A stretch of DNA of 64,000 nt from Mallotus nudiflorus (Eukaryota; Streptophyta; Magnoliopsida; Malpighiales; Euphorbiaceae): the NCBI GenBank assembly GCA_947683625.1, contig CANTUR010000538.1:1-64000 (forward strand), written 5' to 3'. Shown here one piece after another: positions 23,630-36,839 of the stretch. A model generated the notes under the pieces. The model was not told the origin of the DNA. It searched no databases and saw only the letters and a list, made by a program, of their open reading frames with translations. Position 1 is the stretch's first letter. Each line of letters begins with the position of its first letter. Position numbers and translations under genes: made by a program.

Positions 23630-26600
23630 TGTCACGACCCAAACCGGGAGTCATGACTAGCGCTAGGGAACAAGAATTTTTTCGAATCTGGAACCCGTAG
23701 CAAGCCTTTTAAAATAAAAGCATGCAATAAATAAAATAAAATATGCACCATATTTAAAATCTCAAACCAATATAATAAAAATAATTCTGTCATATTATAA
23801 AATAAAATATATAACACAATATTCAGAGAAAGGCCTCTGAATTCACAGCCAACATACATCAAATACCAAATACAACTCACTACTGTAATTTTCTAGAGTA
23901 TAAATAAAATTAAGTAGACAATTTACATAAATAAGCTAGGGCGGAAGAAATCCGGCGAATAGGCCTACTACTAAGGTTTGAAGAAGAATCTACTGAAAAA
24001 TCAACCGAAAGGAGTCAGACCTTACTAAGTGAATTGTTATAATATATATGCATGTATCTCCTAATGTCAAATGCAATCAATCATCTGTATATAATAAATA
24101 TATATATACAAGCATTTTACACAGATGCTGAAAATCACCTTATATAATAATACTGAAAAACATAAGTTTATGAAGGATCAAATAGAACTCTATTAAACCG
24201 CAACCTCAATCAATAATAACATCATTCTAGCCATACAGGCTCACTTAATTCCAAACAAATTCACTTATTCCATATGGACAGTAGATTGGCCCTGAGACAT
24301 TAAGTCAACCGAGCTTTAGCAGTTTAATTATCAGTGTGATTGGCCCTGAGACACTAGGTTAACCGAGCTCCAGCAACCACACTATTAATCATATCACATC
24401 TTAAATCATCAATCAATCAATCAATCAATAAATCTCAATTAAATCATAATTACCATAAGTAATTCCTCACTCAACCTTAAATCTATCGCACCGGTATGTA
24501 CACGGTCCTAGTGCTGCCCACTAGGTAGCACGTTTTATCGATATCCTTCATTTAAAATAAATCATTCATATGAGAAAATAAATAATGTAAAATGACATTC
24601 ATAATAACAAAATAAACCATGTATATACCAGAAATATACTTAAAATAAATCAAGTATATTTTGGGTATATATATGTCAAATAAATTCAAATCAACCATGA
24701 AATATACCAAAAATAAACTAATAATATACTTAAAAATAATTTAAGTATAAATCAATAGTATAACATGCATTTATTTCAAAATATACCTAAAATATACTAA
24801 ACATTTAAAAAAATAATTTATGTATAAATACAATTCAAAACATGTATATTCTAAAACATGCAACCTAAGTGCGAGGTATATAAAAAATAACAACTCACAA
24901 ATATGCGCTCCTCAAGACTAGTTCAACTGGCCTGGTCCACTAGGCCTCGGTCTCGGCGCAACTAAATAATAAAATAAATACAGAAATCAGGATAAATCTA
25001 ACTTAAACTTCTAGAGAGACTTAATTTAAGAATATGGAACACAGACAGAAATACATAATTCAGGATCGACCTGACGTCATGTTTTACGAGAATTCTACCA
25101 AAATTCGACAGAATCTCCTCTATAAAACGAACATCTCTCTACTAAAAAGTAGAGCCGGTCTTGCAAGAAAACACACTTTTAAAATCAAAACGCACACAAC
25201 CCTCGGTTAAGACCTTAAACTGCACAATTCCCCAATTGAGGTTCACAAATCTACCAAAAAAATATTAATAAAATAATAAATATATTAAAAATTAATAATT
25301 CCACAAATATCCTTAAAATGTCAAAAATATAAAATATTAAACAATAAAACACCAAAAATAATTATTTTCACAATAATTAATTAAAAATCCCAATTAATAA
25401 TATAATATTATTAAAAATTCAATTTCTCAATAATTACACATAAAATAATAATAATTCATTTTATACATCCAAATAACTTAATTAACCCAAATATATAACA
25501 AAAAGTTATAAAAACCCATTTTATTACCAAAATAATATAAAATATATTATTTGAAAATAATTTTTAAAAATTGGTATTAATTAGTTAAAAATAGTAAATA
25601 ATTTATAAAAAATCATTTTAATACTTTAAATAATTCTAAAACCAATTAAAACATATTATTTAACTATAATTAACACAAAATTACAAAATTACCCTAATAA
25701 TTCAAAATATCCATAATAATGTTAATATTCTCAAAAATTCTATAAAAATCATATAAAATCATTAAAATTATTTTATCAACATATATAATAATAATATTAA
25801 CTAAAACACATTATTAAACAATAATTTCAATAAAAATACATATTTAACTCAATTATTCAATATTTACATAAACTAAAAATATTATTAAAAATTATATAAA
25901 AATTCCAAAAATTATTTCTCAACACTAAAATTAATATCAACTCATAATAACACCAAATCAACCAATTTCATGATTTAATAAATAATAATAAAATATTCAA
26001 AAATTCATCAAAATTAAAATAAATTCCAAAATTAAAAAAAAAAATATTTCCATGAAGATCAAGCTACTAGAAACAACTTTTGTTAAGGTGGATTGAATGA
26101 ATCACATAAGATCAACCAAAAAAAATTGGAAAAACCCTAAAGCTCAAAATAAAAAATTCAAGAAAACACAAAAATAGATGGATTAGAGCTAAAACAGAGG
26201 TTAGATTCATTCTCACCGGTGCTCAGGGAGTCGTTAGACACCAAAAGCATGAGAAATGGTGGCCGAAAGAGGAGGTTGTCCGGAAAGAATGAAGATTCAG
26301 TCATCGTTGGTTTCTGCTTCTCTGGCGAGCTGCTTCCTTGTTGGAATGCGTCAGGGAAGATGGAGAAGATGATGGTGGTGAAGGGTGGTGGTTCGGTGAA
26401 GGATCGAGAGGCATAGTGATGGTAGGTGCTCGGACATGCGCGAGAAATAAAGGGAGAAGCTATGATTTTTGCTTCTACGTTTGTATGTTTATATGTATAT
26501 ATTATTAATAAAACTTTACATTATAACTATCTATTATAATATAATACAAATTTATGTAAACAAATCTCCACCACAAAACAAAAATATCTTTTAAACACAC

Positions 26601-26935
26601 ATATATATATACATACACATATATATAAACACAAACACATATACACATACATTAATATATATACAATTAACAATAATTAATAATGATAATTATAATAAAA
26701 TAAATAATGAAATTTGATAAAACCATAATAGAAAAAATAATGCTCTAAATTAAATATTATTAAAATAATAATATCCGAATATAGTAAATATAAACAACGC
26801 AAATTAAATGTTCAAAATAATAAGTTTCAAAATAAATTATTTACTTAGAAAATCTAATTAAACATAAAATAATAATGATTAATCACAAAATAGTAAAATA
26901 ATTAAATATAACTTTTAAAAACTAGGGTTATTACA
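23630..26935 (-). mobile_element. Long solo-LTR-like element, copy 2 (3.3 kb), inside the copia RT
   Basis: It starts TGTCACGACCC and ends TTATTACA, with flanking 5-mers GAAAT and AAAAT, a TSD with one change. It is in the same orientation as copy 1 and shares its landmarks, including ATCGCACCGGTATGTACACG near 24485 and two tandem units of about 75 bases around TTGGCCCTGAGACA at 24290-24370. The interior is AT-rich with a more GC-rich block at 26215-26450. No gag or pol was found. The GTA-type frame at 26219-26416 has no recognisable domain and is probably not a gene. Confidence 0.78.
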
Positions 26936-26940
26936 AAAAT

Positions 26941-27650
26941 TCATTAGTCTCATGCATTATGCTTAAATCAGTAGCAGTGCGTAAGATATCATCAATATAC
27001 AGAATAAAAAATGTGAACTTACTCCCACTGATCTTCTAGTATATACATCGATCAACATTATTTTTCTTAAAACCAAAAGATGTAATAATGGTATTGAAGT
27101 TAATATACCATTGTTAGGAAGCTTGTTTAAGTTCATATATTGATTTTTTAAGTTTACACACTAATTGACTTTACCTTCCATGGAAAAACCTTCAGGTTGA
27201 TCCATCTAAACCTCATCCTTTAAATCTCTATTCAGAAAGGTTATTTTTATATCCATTTGATGTATCTCTAAGTCATAATAAGCAACTAGTGTCATAATTA
27301 TTCTTAATGAATCTTTCTTTATGATTGGAGAAAGATCTCTCTATAATCAATGCCATTTTTTTAGTATAACCTTTAGTAATAAGTTTGGCTTTATATCTTT
27401 CAATATTGCCTTTAGAGTCGTGCTTCATCTTAAAGACCCATTTACGCTTGACTCTTTTACAATTTTCTGGTAATTCAACAAGATCCTAAAGATTATTTTG
27501 CTTCATGAATTTAAACTCATCTTTCATAGCATCAATCCATTTATCATAATCGGCACTATTTATGGCTTGTGAATATGAAATCGGATCCTTATTAATTCCT
27601 CATTAATTCTAATATCAAATTTTGACTCTTACAAATATACCACATAATCA
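26941..27650 (-). pseudogene. Copia reverse transcriptase N-terminal part
   Basis: Minus-strand translation gives WIDAMKDEFKFM, then KRKWVFKMKHDSKGNIERYK, KLITKGYTKK, YELKQASQQWY and, close to the insertion point, YIDDIL at about 26985-27005. These are the diagnostic copia RT blocks. The RT copies element RNA into DNA. Stops and frameshifts are frequent. The coding sequence breaks off at 26941 where the nested solo LTR begins and resumes at 23629. Confidence 0.85.
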
Positions 27651-28139
27651 TTTGGAATAGTTGATCTCTTTTCTCTTTAAGATCTTTTTACTACTATTTC
27701 TTGTGGTTCATTTGCATTAGTCATATATGAGTTAATTACTTGATAGGATGGTTCTTAATTCAAAAGTTATTCAGTGTTATTATTATGTCCTTCAATACTT
27801 GGAACAATATTCATCAAAGTAATGGATGAAGGAACATTCATGTGTAAAGGAACATTTACACTAATTTCCTATATATCCATATTTTGTTGTTCATTACTCC
27901 CACTAACATCATAATTCTCAATAAATTTTGTATTTTTAGTTTCAACAATTCTCTGATTATATTTTGGATAATAAAATATGTATCCTTTAGATTTCTCTGG
28001 GTAACTAACGAAGAAACCACTAACAGTTTAAGAATCTAACTTTCTTTCATATGGATTATAAATTCTTACTTCTGCTGGGTAACCCTAAACATGCAAGTGC
28101 CATAAAATAGGTTTCCTTCTTATCCATAATTCAAAATGA

Positions 28140-28790
28140 GTGTTTTAAACTACCTTACTAGGAACCCTATTTAATAAATATGTTGCTATTTTAAGTGCAT
28201 ACATCCATAATGATTTGGCTAAAGAGGAGTTACTCATCATACTCCTAACCATATCCATCAAAGTCTGATTATGCCTTTCTGCTGCACCATTTTATTGAGG
28301 TGTACCTAGCATAGTATACTATGCACATATGCCATGACTTTCAAGAAGTTTTACAAATAGACCAAGATATTGTCAAGACTCATCACCAAGACATTGTCAA
28401 GACTCATCACCAAGACATTGTCAAGACTCATTATATTTTCTATAATATTCACCACCTCTATTAGATCTTACAATTTTCACCTTTTTATCTAATTACCTCT
28501 CAACCTCCTTTATGTATCCCTCAAGAGCATTGATTGATTGAGATTTTTTATGAAGCAAATAGATATAACCATAATGTGAAAAGTCATCAATAAAGGTGAT
28601 AAAATATCTTTTTCTATTAATAGTTGGAGTGTTAAAAGGTCCACAAATATTAGTGCATATAATTTCAAGAAGTTGAGTGCTTCCTATGGCTCCTTTCTTA
28701 GAATGTTTAGTTTGTTTACCCTTAATGAAATCCACATAAATCCCTAAATCAGTAAAATCTAAATTTGGAAGAATTTCATTATTGACTAAT
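28140..28790 (-). pseudogene. Copia integrase
   Basis: The minus-strand open part 28493-28735 reads DFIKGKQTKHSKKG, then the core start IICTNICGPF and YFITFIDDFSHYGYIYLL. Further on come VKIVRSNRGGEY, then NGAAERHNQTLMDMVRSMM and WMYALKIATYLLNRVPSK. The catalytic Asp positions of the D,D,E core are partly changed (C-T-N replaces the usual T-D). Integrase inserts the DNA copy into the host chromosome. A 24-bp unit is present three times at 28366-28433 and stops break the frame. Confidence 0.85.
28366..28433. repeat. 24-bp tandem triplication inside the copia integrase
   Basis: GACATTGTCAAGACTCATCA is repeated head to tail three times with a 24-bp period; the first unit has one change and the last is truncated. 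It adds two copies to what should be unique integrase coding sequence, so it arose after the element decayed or during its replication. Confidence 0.9.
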
Positions 28791-29290
28791 CTCCGTAACC
28801 TTTCTTGGATATATGACCCAAAAGTTTATGCCATAAGTAAGCAAAATTTTCATTCATGATGTTACATTTAAGTCCAATACTACTATTCGTAGTAAGCAAA
28901 GATTCAACAAAACTATTATTAAGTTTTAGTTTGTATAAACCATTAATAAGAAAATCAAAACCAATAAATCCATAATTCTTAAATAAATAAAAATTATTAG
29001 ATCCAAATTTGCCAATAAAACCTCAAATATCTAGTCTAGAAACTGAAATAAGGTTTCTACCGATTGAAGGTGTATAAATGGTCTCAGATAAGTCTAATTG
29101 ATAACCACTATCCAAGATTAAATGATAAGTCCTAATGCCTTCAATCGGTGCCTTCATGCGATTTCCTATAAATAGAAAATCACTTATTGGGTTTGTGGTT
29201 CGGATCATAATAAATTCTTGCACATCATAATAGTCACGTGAGTAGTAGCACCATAATCAAACCACCAAGTATTACTAGAAGCTTCAATTA
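28791..29290 (-). pseudogene. Copia protease and GAG-pre-integrase region
   Basis: The minus strand shows a WWFDYGATTHV segment at about 29235-29270, where the usual copia protease motif has Asp-Ser-Gly, so the catalytic triad appears damaged. The GAG-pre-integrase domain follows, with the open piece 29023-29223 containing TYHLILDSGYQLDLSETIYTPSIGRNLISVSRL. Stops separate it from the integrase. Confidence 0.7.
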
Positions 29291-29419
29291 AGTTTGATTC
29301 AAAAATTGGAGAAGCATAATGAAAAATACCTTTCTTTTTGAACCAAACCTTGTATTTCAAGCAATGTTTCTGATAGTGTCCTTCTTTCTTACAAAATTGG
29401 CATCTATCACTATTTCATT

Positions 29420-30110
29420 CCTTCTCTTTTGCTTGAGAAGCATTAGCAAGCCTTTTGATTTTCTTAAACTTATTAGCCTTTTGATTTTCCAACTCCTTGA
29501 CCCACAAGATTAATAATGTGATTCCTTTGATTCTTTAGTCTTGTTTCCTCTTGAACAAGCCTACTAGCCAATTCATTAACATCCTACTTATCCTTTATGG
29601 TGTTATAGTTAATTTGAAAAGCCCATATTTAGGAGGAAGTGATTTCAACATAAATTGCACTAAAAAGGAATCCTCCATTGCCAATCTCAAGGACTTTAGT
29701 CTTATTGTAATATTAGTCATCTTGATGAAATGATCTTGAATGCCCTTTGACCTATTGTACTTCATGGTCGTGAGCTTTACCATTAATATACCAGCGAGAG
29801 ATTTGTTAGCAGAACAAAAATGTTCTTCCACAAATGCTAGAAATTCTTTAGCACTTTCTATTTGTGGGATAGTAGACTTAATGTTGTTGGTAATTGTCAT
29901 GCACAAAAACTTTAGGCATAGTCAGTTACTGCATTCCCATGCCTTAAAGTACAACTTCTCAGCCTCACTACTTGAATTAGTACTAGTAGCAAGTTTATCT
30001 TCCAATAATGCTAAGTTAAGATCCATAAAGTCTAAATGGAAATCAACTTACTCTTGCAATTCAAAGAAGTTTGTACCATTAAATACAGTAACGAATGATG
30101 CATGTGAATG
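29420..30110 (-). pseudogene. Copia gag
   Basis: The open minus-strand piece 29595-29906 matches the copia gag (UBN2) family: SAKEFLAFVEEHF, LMVKLTTMKYNRSKGIQDH, LKSLRLAMEDSFLVQFMLKS and LPPKYGLFK. The upstream part to about 30110 and the zinc-knuckle part downstream (about 29380-29470) are recognisable only in fragments. Gag forms the particle that packages the element RNA. Confidence 0.85.
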
Positions 30111-30120
30111 AATTGCAACA

Positions 30121-31037
30121 ATTGCAAAATATAACATAATGCCCACAATTAATATAAATTCAGTAAAACAACAAAATAGTTCTCCTTTGGGTAGATACTA
30201 AAGCATACTTCAAATACTATGTACATAAATATAATGGGTAATCATCATTTTTTAATTAAACACATCTAACATCTTTGGATAATCAAATATATTCAACCAA
30301 AATATAATAATACACCTCAATAATGTTCAATAATCATAGAATAACAATTTACCTTTGGGTAAATTCTTAAATTCTACCAATTGTCAAATGCCAATTTATC
30401 ATCATTCATGGTATTTCAACAATAAAATAATTTATACATGTAATTGCACATCTTAGTTTAAGTTACTTTGGCAACTATAAACTATAACAATAAATACATG
30501 TTTTTGTTCATAATAAGATACGACATACATAAAATCATAAAATCACATTCATTAAATTAAACATAATTATTATGAACAATGTAAATAATTAGATAAATAA
30601 CCTAAATTTATAGCCCCTGAAATTATATAATTATTTATTCAGGACAGTGCAAACTATAAGGCCATAAATTTATTTATTTATTTTTTAAGACTTTATTAAT
30701 CAAATAACCTTTTAACAAGTAAGATATAATACCTTTGTACACATTAAGAATATTCAACAACTTACGGGCTTACCATATGCAATTAATTGAATATTTTTTT
30801 TCTTAATTGTTAGAACCTAATGACATACGAAAAATTGCACATAATACAATAAATGATTGCCATGCATAATGGATGTAAGATCGAATGGTTATCATCTTGA
30901 TGAGATGCATTATTTATTATTTTAAAGGTGGACAAACACATGAATGAAAATACTAAAAAAATAATCATTCACCAAATAAAACTTAAATTAAGTAAATTTC
31001 TATCTGTTATGTGTAGAAAATATTCAATTTTTCAACA
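30121..31037. other. Copia untranslated leader, no gene seen
   Basis: AT-rich sequence between the gag remnant and the primer binding site, with no recognisable coding signal. Confidence 0.5.
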
Positions 31038-31040
31038 CAA

Positions 31041-31053
31041 GCTTTGATACCAC
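31041..31053 (-). promoter_or_regulatory. Copia primer binding site
   Basis: On the minus strand, TGGTATCAAAGC starts a few bases inside the 5' LTR end. It differs by one base from the TGGTATCAGAGC complement of the plant initiator tRNA-Met 3' end. Confidence 0.8.
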
Positions 31054-31054
31054 T

Positions 31055-31280
31055 TGTTAGTTTTTCTTAATAACAAGACATCATAAACATAAACCCTAAG
31101 GATCTTTAAAATTAAATATTTTTATGATACAATAAAATAAATAGCTTACTTGGATTCGCAAGAGAATTAACACTTGAAGCCATTAATGAGAAATCTATTT
31201 CTCTCTCTTGTCCCTTAATCTTAATCACAACCTATATATAGCGTTAGGGTTGTGTTTTTTTTATTGGGGAGAGAGAGGAC

Positions 31281-31354
<74 letters not shown>

Positions 31355-31508
31355 GTATAGACATTCTTATTTAATCTAATGTGTCTATCACATAATCCTA
31401 AAATCAACGTACGAGATTAATTCACACAATCCCAAACTAATTAGGATCAGTATGTTACCTTAATTAATTTTAATTGGGCCACACTTTATAAGCTTATTTT
31501 TTATAATA
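31055..31508 (-). repeat. Copia right LTR (5' LTR)
   Basis: A 454-bp LTR aligned with the left copy. It starts TGTTAG but its outer end has drifted (TATAATA where the other copy has CTAACA). It contains an expanded dinucleotide repeat at 31287-31354, (CA)n followed by (TA)n, that the left LTR has only as a few TA units. Confidence 0.85.
31287..31354. repeat. Compound microsatellite (CA)n(TA)n
   Basis: About 26 CA units followed by about 8 TA units within the copia right LTR. Confidence 0.95.
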
Positions 31509-32005
31509 GTAACAACAATAGGCAGCTTGTGCAACGACATCAAGTGGCAGCTGGTTGCAGCGGCGATCGCTATAGGCGATGATTATAGAGGTTTGGGTGA
31601 GAAAGAGAAATAAAGTGTAGATGAGAAGATGAAAAAGATGAGTTTGGGTGTGAGAGAGAGATAGAGTGTAAATGAGCAGAATATGAAGTGATATTTTTAG
31701 GTATTAAGGGCATTTATGAAATTATTTAGAATTATTAACATTTTAATATTAATTATTCTATTTATCAATGTTATATCCCAAACATTAACAAGGATTCCAA
31801 AAATTTTTAATGGAGTGTGAAAATAGTTAATGGAATTAAAATTATAGGGGTATCTAATTGAATTTAAAAATGTAGTGATAAAGTAGTGAGTTTAGTCAAA
31901 TTTCAAGGGGGTGTTAGTAAATTTTTTTATAATTAATTACCATGATAAAAATATTCAAACGTCAAAACTTAAAAAATATTTATTCAAATATTCAAATGTC
32001 CTTAG

Positions 32006-32436
32006 CTTATTACCCCTTTCCCACTATTGTCCCAAATAATTAATTGGGCACATAACAATTCCTCATTTTTAATTTTAGTAATGGTAATCCCTCATTCGTT
32101 GATTTCTGATAAAATCAATACTGAAATGCTAACGTGGGCAAATAAGAAAATTGATGATGTGGAAAAAGTTTTTTCAATAATGAACCAGAGGCCATTCCAT
32201 GTTGATTTTTTTCTTATCTGCACAACAAAGTTTAACAGGGGCCAACGTGAGATGGTCTCTGATTCATGATTGAAAATAATTTTGCCACATCCTTATCCCT
32301 TTATTTATCCACTTCAACATTTCGGTGTTTTATCGAAAATCGACGAATGAGGGATTACTATTATTGAAATTAAAAGTCATGAATTTTTGTGTGCCTAATT
32401 GATTCTTTGGGAAAATAATGAGAAAGGGGAAATAAG
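32006..32436. mobile_element. MITE-like element with about 110-bp terminal inverted repeats
   Basis: The left end (CTTATTACCCCTTTC...) and the reverse complement of the right end (CTTATTTCCCCTTTC...) align over about 110 bases, to near 32117 and from about 32330. They include a shared CCCTCATTCGT(T/C)GATTT block. The 430-bp unit encodes no transposase. The open frame at 32027-32269 crosses the repeat and is not a gene. Ends in CTTATT/AATAAG suggest a short TA-type target, but I cannot fix the TSD or the superfamily. Confidence 0.75.
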
Positions 32437-32442
32437 TCAGAA

Positions 32443-34854
32443 ACTGTAAGTATAAATAACCATTCAAATAATAACGGTTTAAATTTCCTCAAGTAAGGTT
32501 TTAGATTTAAATTTTATACATGTAGAAAATATGTACTAAAAAGCTCAATTAATGAGAAACATTACTGCTATTGGATATTGGTACATATAGAAAAAGACTA
32601 TTTAAAAGTTTTTTATGCATATGGCTTTACAATCTTGATGTCATCTAGTTTGCCTGAATTTTAATCTCCTGGGATTGAAAGATGAAAGATAATCTCAGAT
32701 CTTCAATAGATTTGCACCATAGGTGGAGGTTGTCTTCTCCAATGAAAATTAAAATCCAATGCTTTTTTATAATGGACACTTATAGCTTACTGTTTTATTT
32801 CTCTATCTGGACATAGTCATCATGATCAGTCCAAGAAATTATTAACTCAAGCATGTCTAGATTGATTAAGTGCTTCAGGTTGTTGTTTTTCATGTTGCTG
32901 TTGTTGCATGCGATTCTAGAAGACATAGTTGGTATGGTGTTTTCCTTAACACACTAAAGTTTTCCTAAAGTTGAGAAACAAAAATATTGGGCTTGCTCTT
33001 TGTATTGAGCCTTTCCAAATCATTTTGATTTTTAATCTTCCAAATTGAAGAAGCCTACAAATTTGTATTATGATTTAATCTATGATAATCTACTGTTGTT
33101 GGAAAGAAAAGAAAAGAAAAAGACTATTTAAGGGTCACTTTTATACATATACATATACATATGATATAACCCATGTAATTATGAAAATTTGGCTTAAATT
33201 TTAACTGTAAATATTTTTAAAATAAAAAAAACAACGAGACAATTTTAAATAAATACTCACATTTGCTAAAAAATATAAAAGTAAAATTTTAATAAAATTA
33301 TACTAAATTTTTTCACATTTTTATTTCTTATTTAGCTCAATTAAAAAATATAAAATTTGAAAAGATTGATTGTATGAGAATAAGAATTGAACAAAATTAA
33401 ATTGCAAAGAAAACAATCTCCATATACTTGAACAATTAAAAAAAATCATATTGTTCAAGAAGTTATATAACGTTTAAATTTTTACTCTTCAATTAGAAAA
33501 CAAAGCTGAAAAATATCAAATGTTTATTGAAACTAGTAGCTCACCAAAACAACCCATATTCCATGAGTAGCTCTTCTAGAGGTGTGCATCAATCAATTTG
33601 ATTTGATTTAAGGAGGAGAGCTAATTTATATTGGTGTTTTTTAAAAAAAAATTCTTTTTCAAACTGAGCCTAATAATTTTATGAATATTTGGGTTCAGTA
33701 GACCGAAATTAGTCTGATAAATCGGTTGATTCAATTGAACCCTTTTTTGGGCATAGCAAAAGAAAAATACATGCATCTTTTTTTACTTGTCATAAATGGA
33801 AATTATTATTATTATTATTATTATTTTTCAAGTTCATGGTACTTTCCTTGTTGACCCATGCTAAATGTCTCGATAGAGTGAAAAGAATTCTAATGGGAGG
33901 CAAGTTTTGTACATCAATGTGCCCACAATTCTTTATTTATTCACCATTATTTTGTTTTTTATGCAAAAAATTTATATAGGCAAGTGGGTTGCGTCCTTAA
34001 GCCATATTATTTTTTTGCCCTGAAGTGAACATTTGCACAAAAAGAAAAATTAAGTGGCTAATCCATCTAAATATTCTATCAAGAGGTTAAAGCATTTGAT
34101 AAAAAAAAGAGTTTAAATCTTTATTATCTAATTCTATTGTATCATGTCTTGTAGCTTTGCTATTAGTTGTTAAAAAAAAATTAAGTGAGGGTTTTCTAGC
34201 TCTAGCCAATTTATGCAGGGCGAACATTAAGTTAGGGCTAAAGGCTTTGATTACCAAATTAATTGAATAAATTTATTAATAAAAAATTTTCATCATTATT
34301 TATAAACTAGTATTATAATATATCACAATTTACAAGTGTAAATGATATACTGAAGTACAAAAATGGTTCATAAAAATACTTGATATATAAAAAATTCATT
34401 AAAATATTTAATATTTTGATAATAACCATATATAATAGTGATTGAATCTTATATATAAAAAAATAGTCACTAAAGAAATAAAAAGAAAAAAATAATTTTT
34501 TTTATGTTAATGAGATATTAAAATGTATATCTTGTATCATATGTGAAGTCTATTCATTTTGAAGCATTTCATATAAAAATAGAGTTGAATTTAGGTGGAA
34601 AATTGAAGATTTTTGACAATATAGAAGAAAAAAGAAAAAACAGAAAAAAAATAGTTAGGAAAGTTTGGGAGACAAAAAAGTGAAAAAATGAAATAAAATT
34701 AAAAAAGAAAAAAGCAACACGTTGTGAAGGGTTCAAGTATTTTTTGATGTAAATTTTATTTTTTTAATTAAATTTTATTTTTTGGGCTTAACTAAATGAT
34801 ATTAAGTTTTTTAGTTTTTTCATGTATTATATAAAGTTAAAATGAAAATATTTC
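32443..34854. other. AT-rich intergenic DNA, no gene seen
   Basis: No recognisable coding sequence or element ends on either strand. An (ATT)n repeat lies at about 33803-33826. Confidence 0.5.
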
Positions 34855-35589
34855 TTCTAAATGGCTTAATACATCTGCAACCCTCTGAACTTGATAATTT
34901 TTGTCACTTTGACACTTATACTTACACTTTTTTCATTTAGACACCTCAACTTGCCAAAAATATAACTTTTAAACCACTTTCTATTGATATGGCAGATAAG
35001 TGTAATTAAAATGCGAATGAGTGTGTGAAGTGGACAAAATGTATTACAATGGGACTTTTTCACATCATCTTCTTCACCTCTTCAATCAAATAGCTTTCAT
35101 CTTCTTCTTTTTCTTTTTATTCTTCAAATCGACCACCATTTTCTTGTCTTCTTCGAAGTACTGAGAATCTGAGCAGCCAATAGAAGAACTAACAATATAT
35201 TGCTAGAAAGGTCTACCATCATTTATATATCTGCAATACATTTATTTTAAAAACAAATGGTTAGAATAATCCATCAAACTAGGCAAAATAAACAACTAAG
35301 AAAATGAATTTAAAAGAGAAAATCTTTACCAATTTCAAGAAATAGAAAAAAGGAGATAAAAGAAGATAGGAACATACCAATTTCAATATTTCCAACTTTC
35401 TAAAGAGTAAGAATAAGCATTGAAGGAGATGAGCGGCTGAAACATTATAGGTACATGAATCCATCAAACTTATATAACAAGGAAAAAAGCAAACACTAAT
35501 CCCTTAATGATGGAGTTGGTCCTCCTTTCTCGAATCTTGGCCAAATTTGCTCCATGCCACCTTAGGGAAATTAGATCTCATATGATATG

Positions 35590-36390
35590 GTGGTAATCTT
35601 TATTGTGGCCATGACACTTGTAGGTCAAGATGGCTCGTTTCTGTCTCTATGAATTACATATCATTTACCATGATTAAGCTTTGAGCTATCAAGCTTTTTT
35701 GTTTCAAACTATTTTTCCTTGGGAACAAATCTTACACTAGGCTGTGTAGTAGAAAATGTTGGCACAACATTAGGATTCATAATCCCTTCTAACATCTATT
35801 GGGGGATACTTCTGAATGCCAACATTGCTATAGTAAACTCCTCTTGCCATTGCTTGTTGTTATAATAAAGAATTTTTTCAGTTGAAATCCAATGTATTAA
35901 GGCGATCCATGTGTGGGCCTATTTGCTGCTGTTGAATTCCATTAGGACCTAATGGGGCAGTCTTTGCTCTTTTATTCAAACTAGATAAGGGTGACATTTG
36001 CTCATCTTGATTTTCCTTTTTACTATGAAGTGAAGTACCAAAATTCAAATTGTCATCATACGCAATCATCATATCCTGCCCGCTAAGGAGAGCTCCTAGA
36101 ATGTTAATAAGAGATCTTAACCCTTAATCCTGCATATTTCTTAGGCTTATTTGTTACCTTAGTTGTTGTGCTACCAAAAACATCACAGGTTGTTTGGACC
36201 AAGGTTCTGAGTAGTCCAATTCTCCTAGGCACTTTGTGGCATCATATTTCTAAAAATGATGCTTGAATCTCCCAACCTGCTGTTAGAGCTTTCTGGCACT
36301 CGATCTATGCAAACTTTCTTCCTGTGAATTTCGCTACTTAAATGACAGCAACTTCAGGTGTCTGCCTCAATCTTTTTCTCCTTAAGCTGC
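35590..36390 (-). pseudogene. Captured fragment of a Gln-rich PHL/SPT20-like gene, decayed
   Basis: Minus-strand translation gives, across shifting frames, SNSRLGDSSIIFRNMMPQ (about 36250), QDMMIAYDDNLNFGTSLHSK, SPLSSLNKRAKTAPLGPNG and IQQQQIGPHMDRLN (35880-36080). Next come QQAMARGVYYSNVGIQKYP, VRFVPKE and ETETSHLDLQ (about 35620). I recognise this order as the plant PHYTOCHROME-DEPENDENT LATE-FLOWERING (PHL)-like nuclear protein with an SPT20 domain; this is from memory and not checked. The intact host gene is much longer. Stops and frameshifts show it is dead, and it lies wholly inside the MULE. Confidence 0.6.
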
Positions 36391-36839
36391 TCAAACCTAA
36401 ATTAAGCTGCAAATAATGCTTAACCAATATAAATTATGAACTCAACTCTACCAAAGAAGATTGAAAACAAAATTAAAATTGAAACAAGCCATTTATTTAT
36501 CTATATGATACAAGAAAAGCCAACCAAAATAAATTTTCAAAAAAAAATTGTCAACAGTAAAAAAAATTATCAACAGTAATAGATCCATTTGGAAACAAAA
36601 ACCCAGAACAACAAAAGAAAACTAAAATTCAAAACTGCCAAATTACTTGCACAAGAACACATGCATCCTCACAATACCAAATAAAAGTGAATTTAATTGT
36701 CATTCTCTTTAACCTGATCTCTTTAAGACAAGGATAAGCACTACTTATAGCCACCATTCTTAAATCCCAACATTAAAAACCCAATAAAAAAATAACAATT
36801 CCAATAATTAAAAACCTAATTTCTTCACCTACAAAACCC

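Larger units (their letters stand above)
18870..31513 (-). mobile_element. Ty1/copia retrotransposon, TSD to TSD, with two nested insertions
   Basis: The LTRs (18875-22355 with an insert, and 31055-31508) start TGTTAGTTTTTCTTAATAAC in both copies. Flanking 5-mers are GTAGC (18870-18874) and GTAAC (31509-31513), a TSD with one change. On the minus strand the primer site TGGTATCAAAGC follows the right LTR, matching the initiator-tRNA-Met type used by copia elements. Gag, protease, integrase, reverse transcriptase and RNase H remnants occur in copia order (integrase before RT). Every gene carries stops or frameshifts. Long solo-LTR-like elements interrupt the left LTR (18973-22041) and the RT (23630-26935). 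Confidence 0.88.

Noticed and set aside
26219..26416. Possible small gene in solo-LTR copy 2
   Set aside because: No similarity to known proteins; lies in the GC-rich block of an LTR that is probably the promoter or leader.
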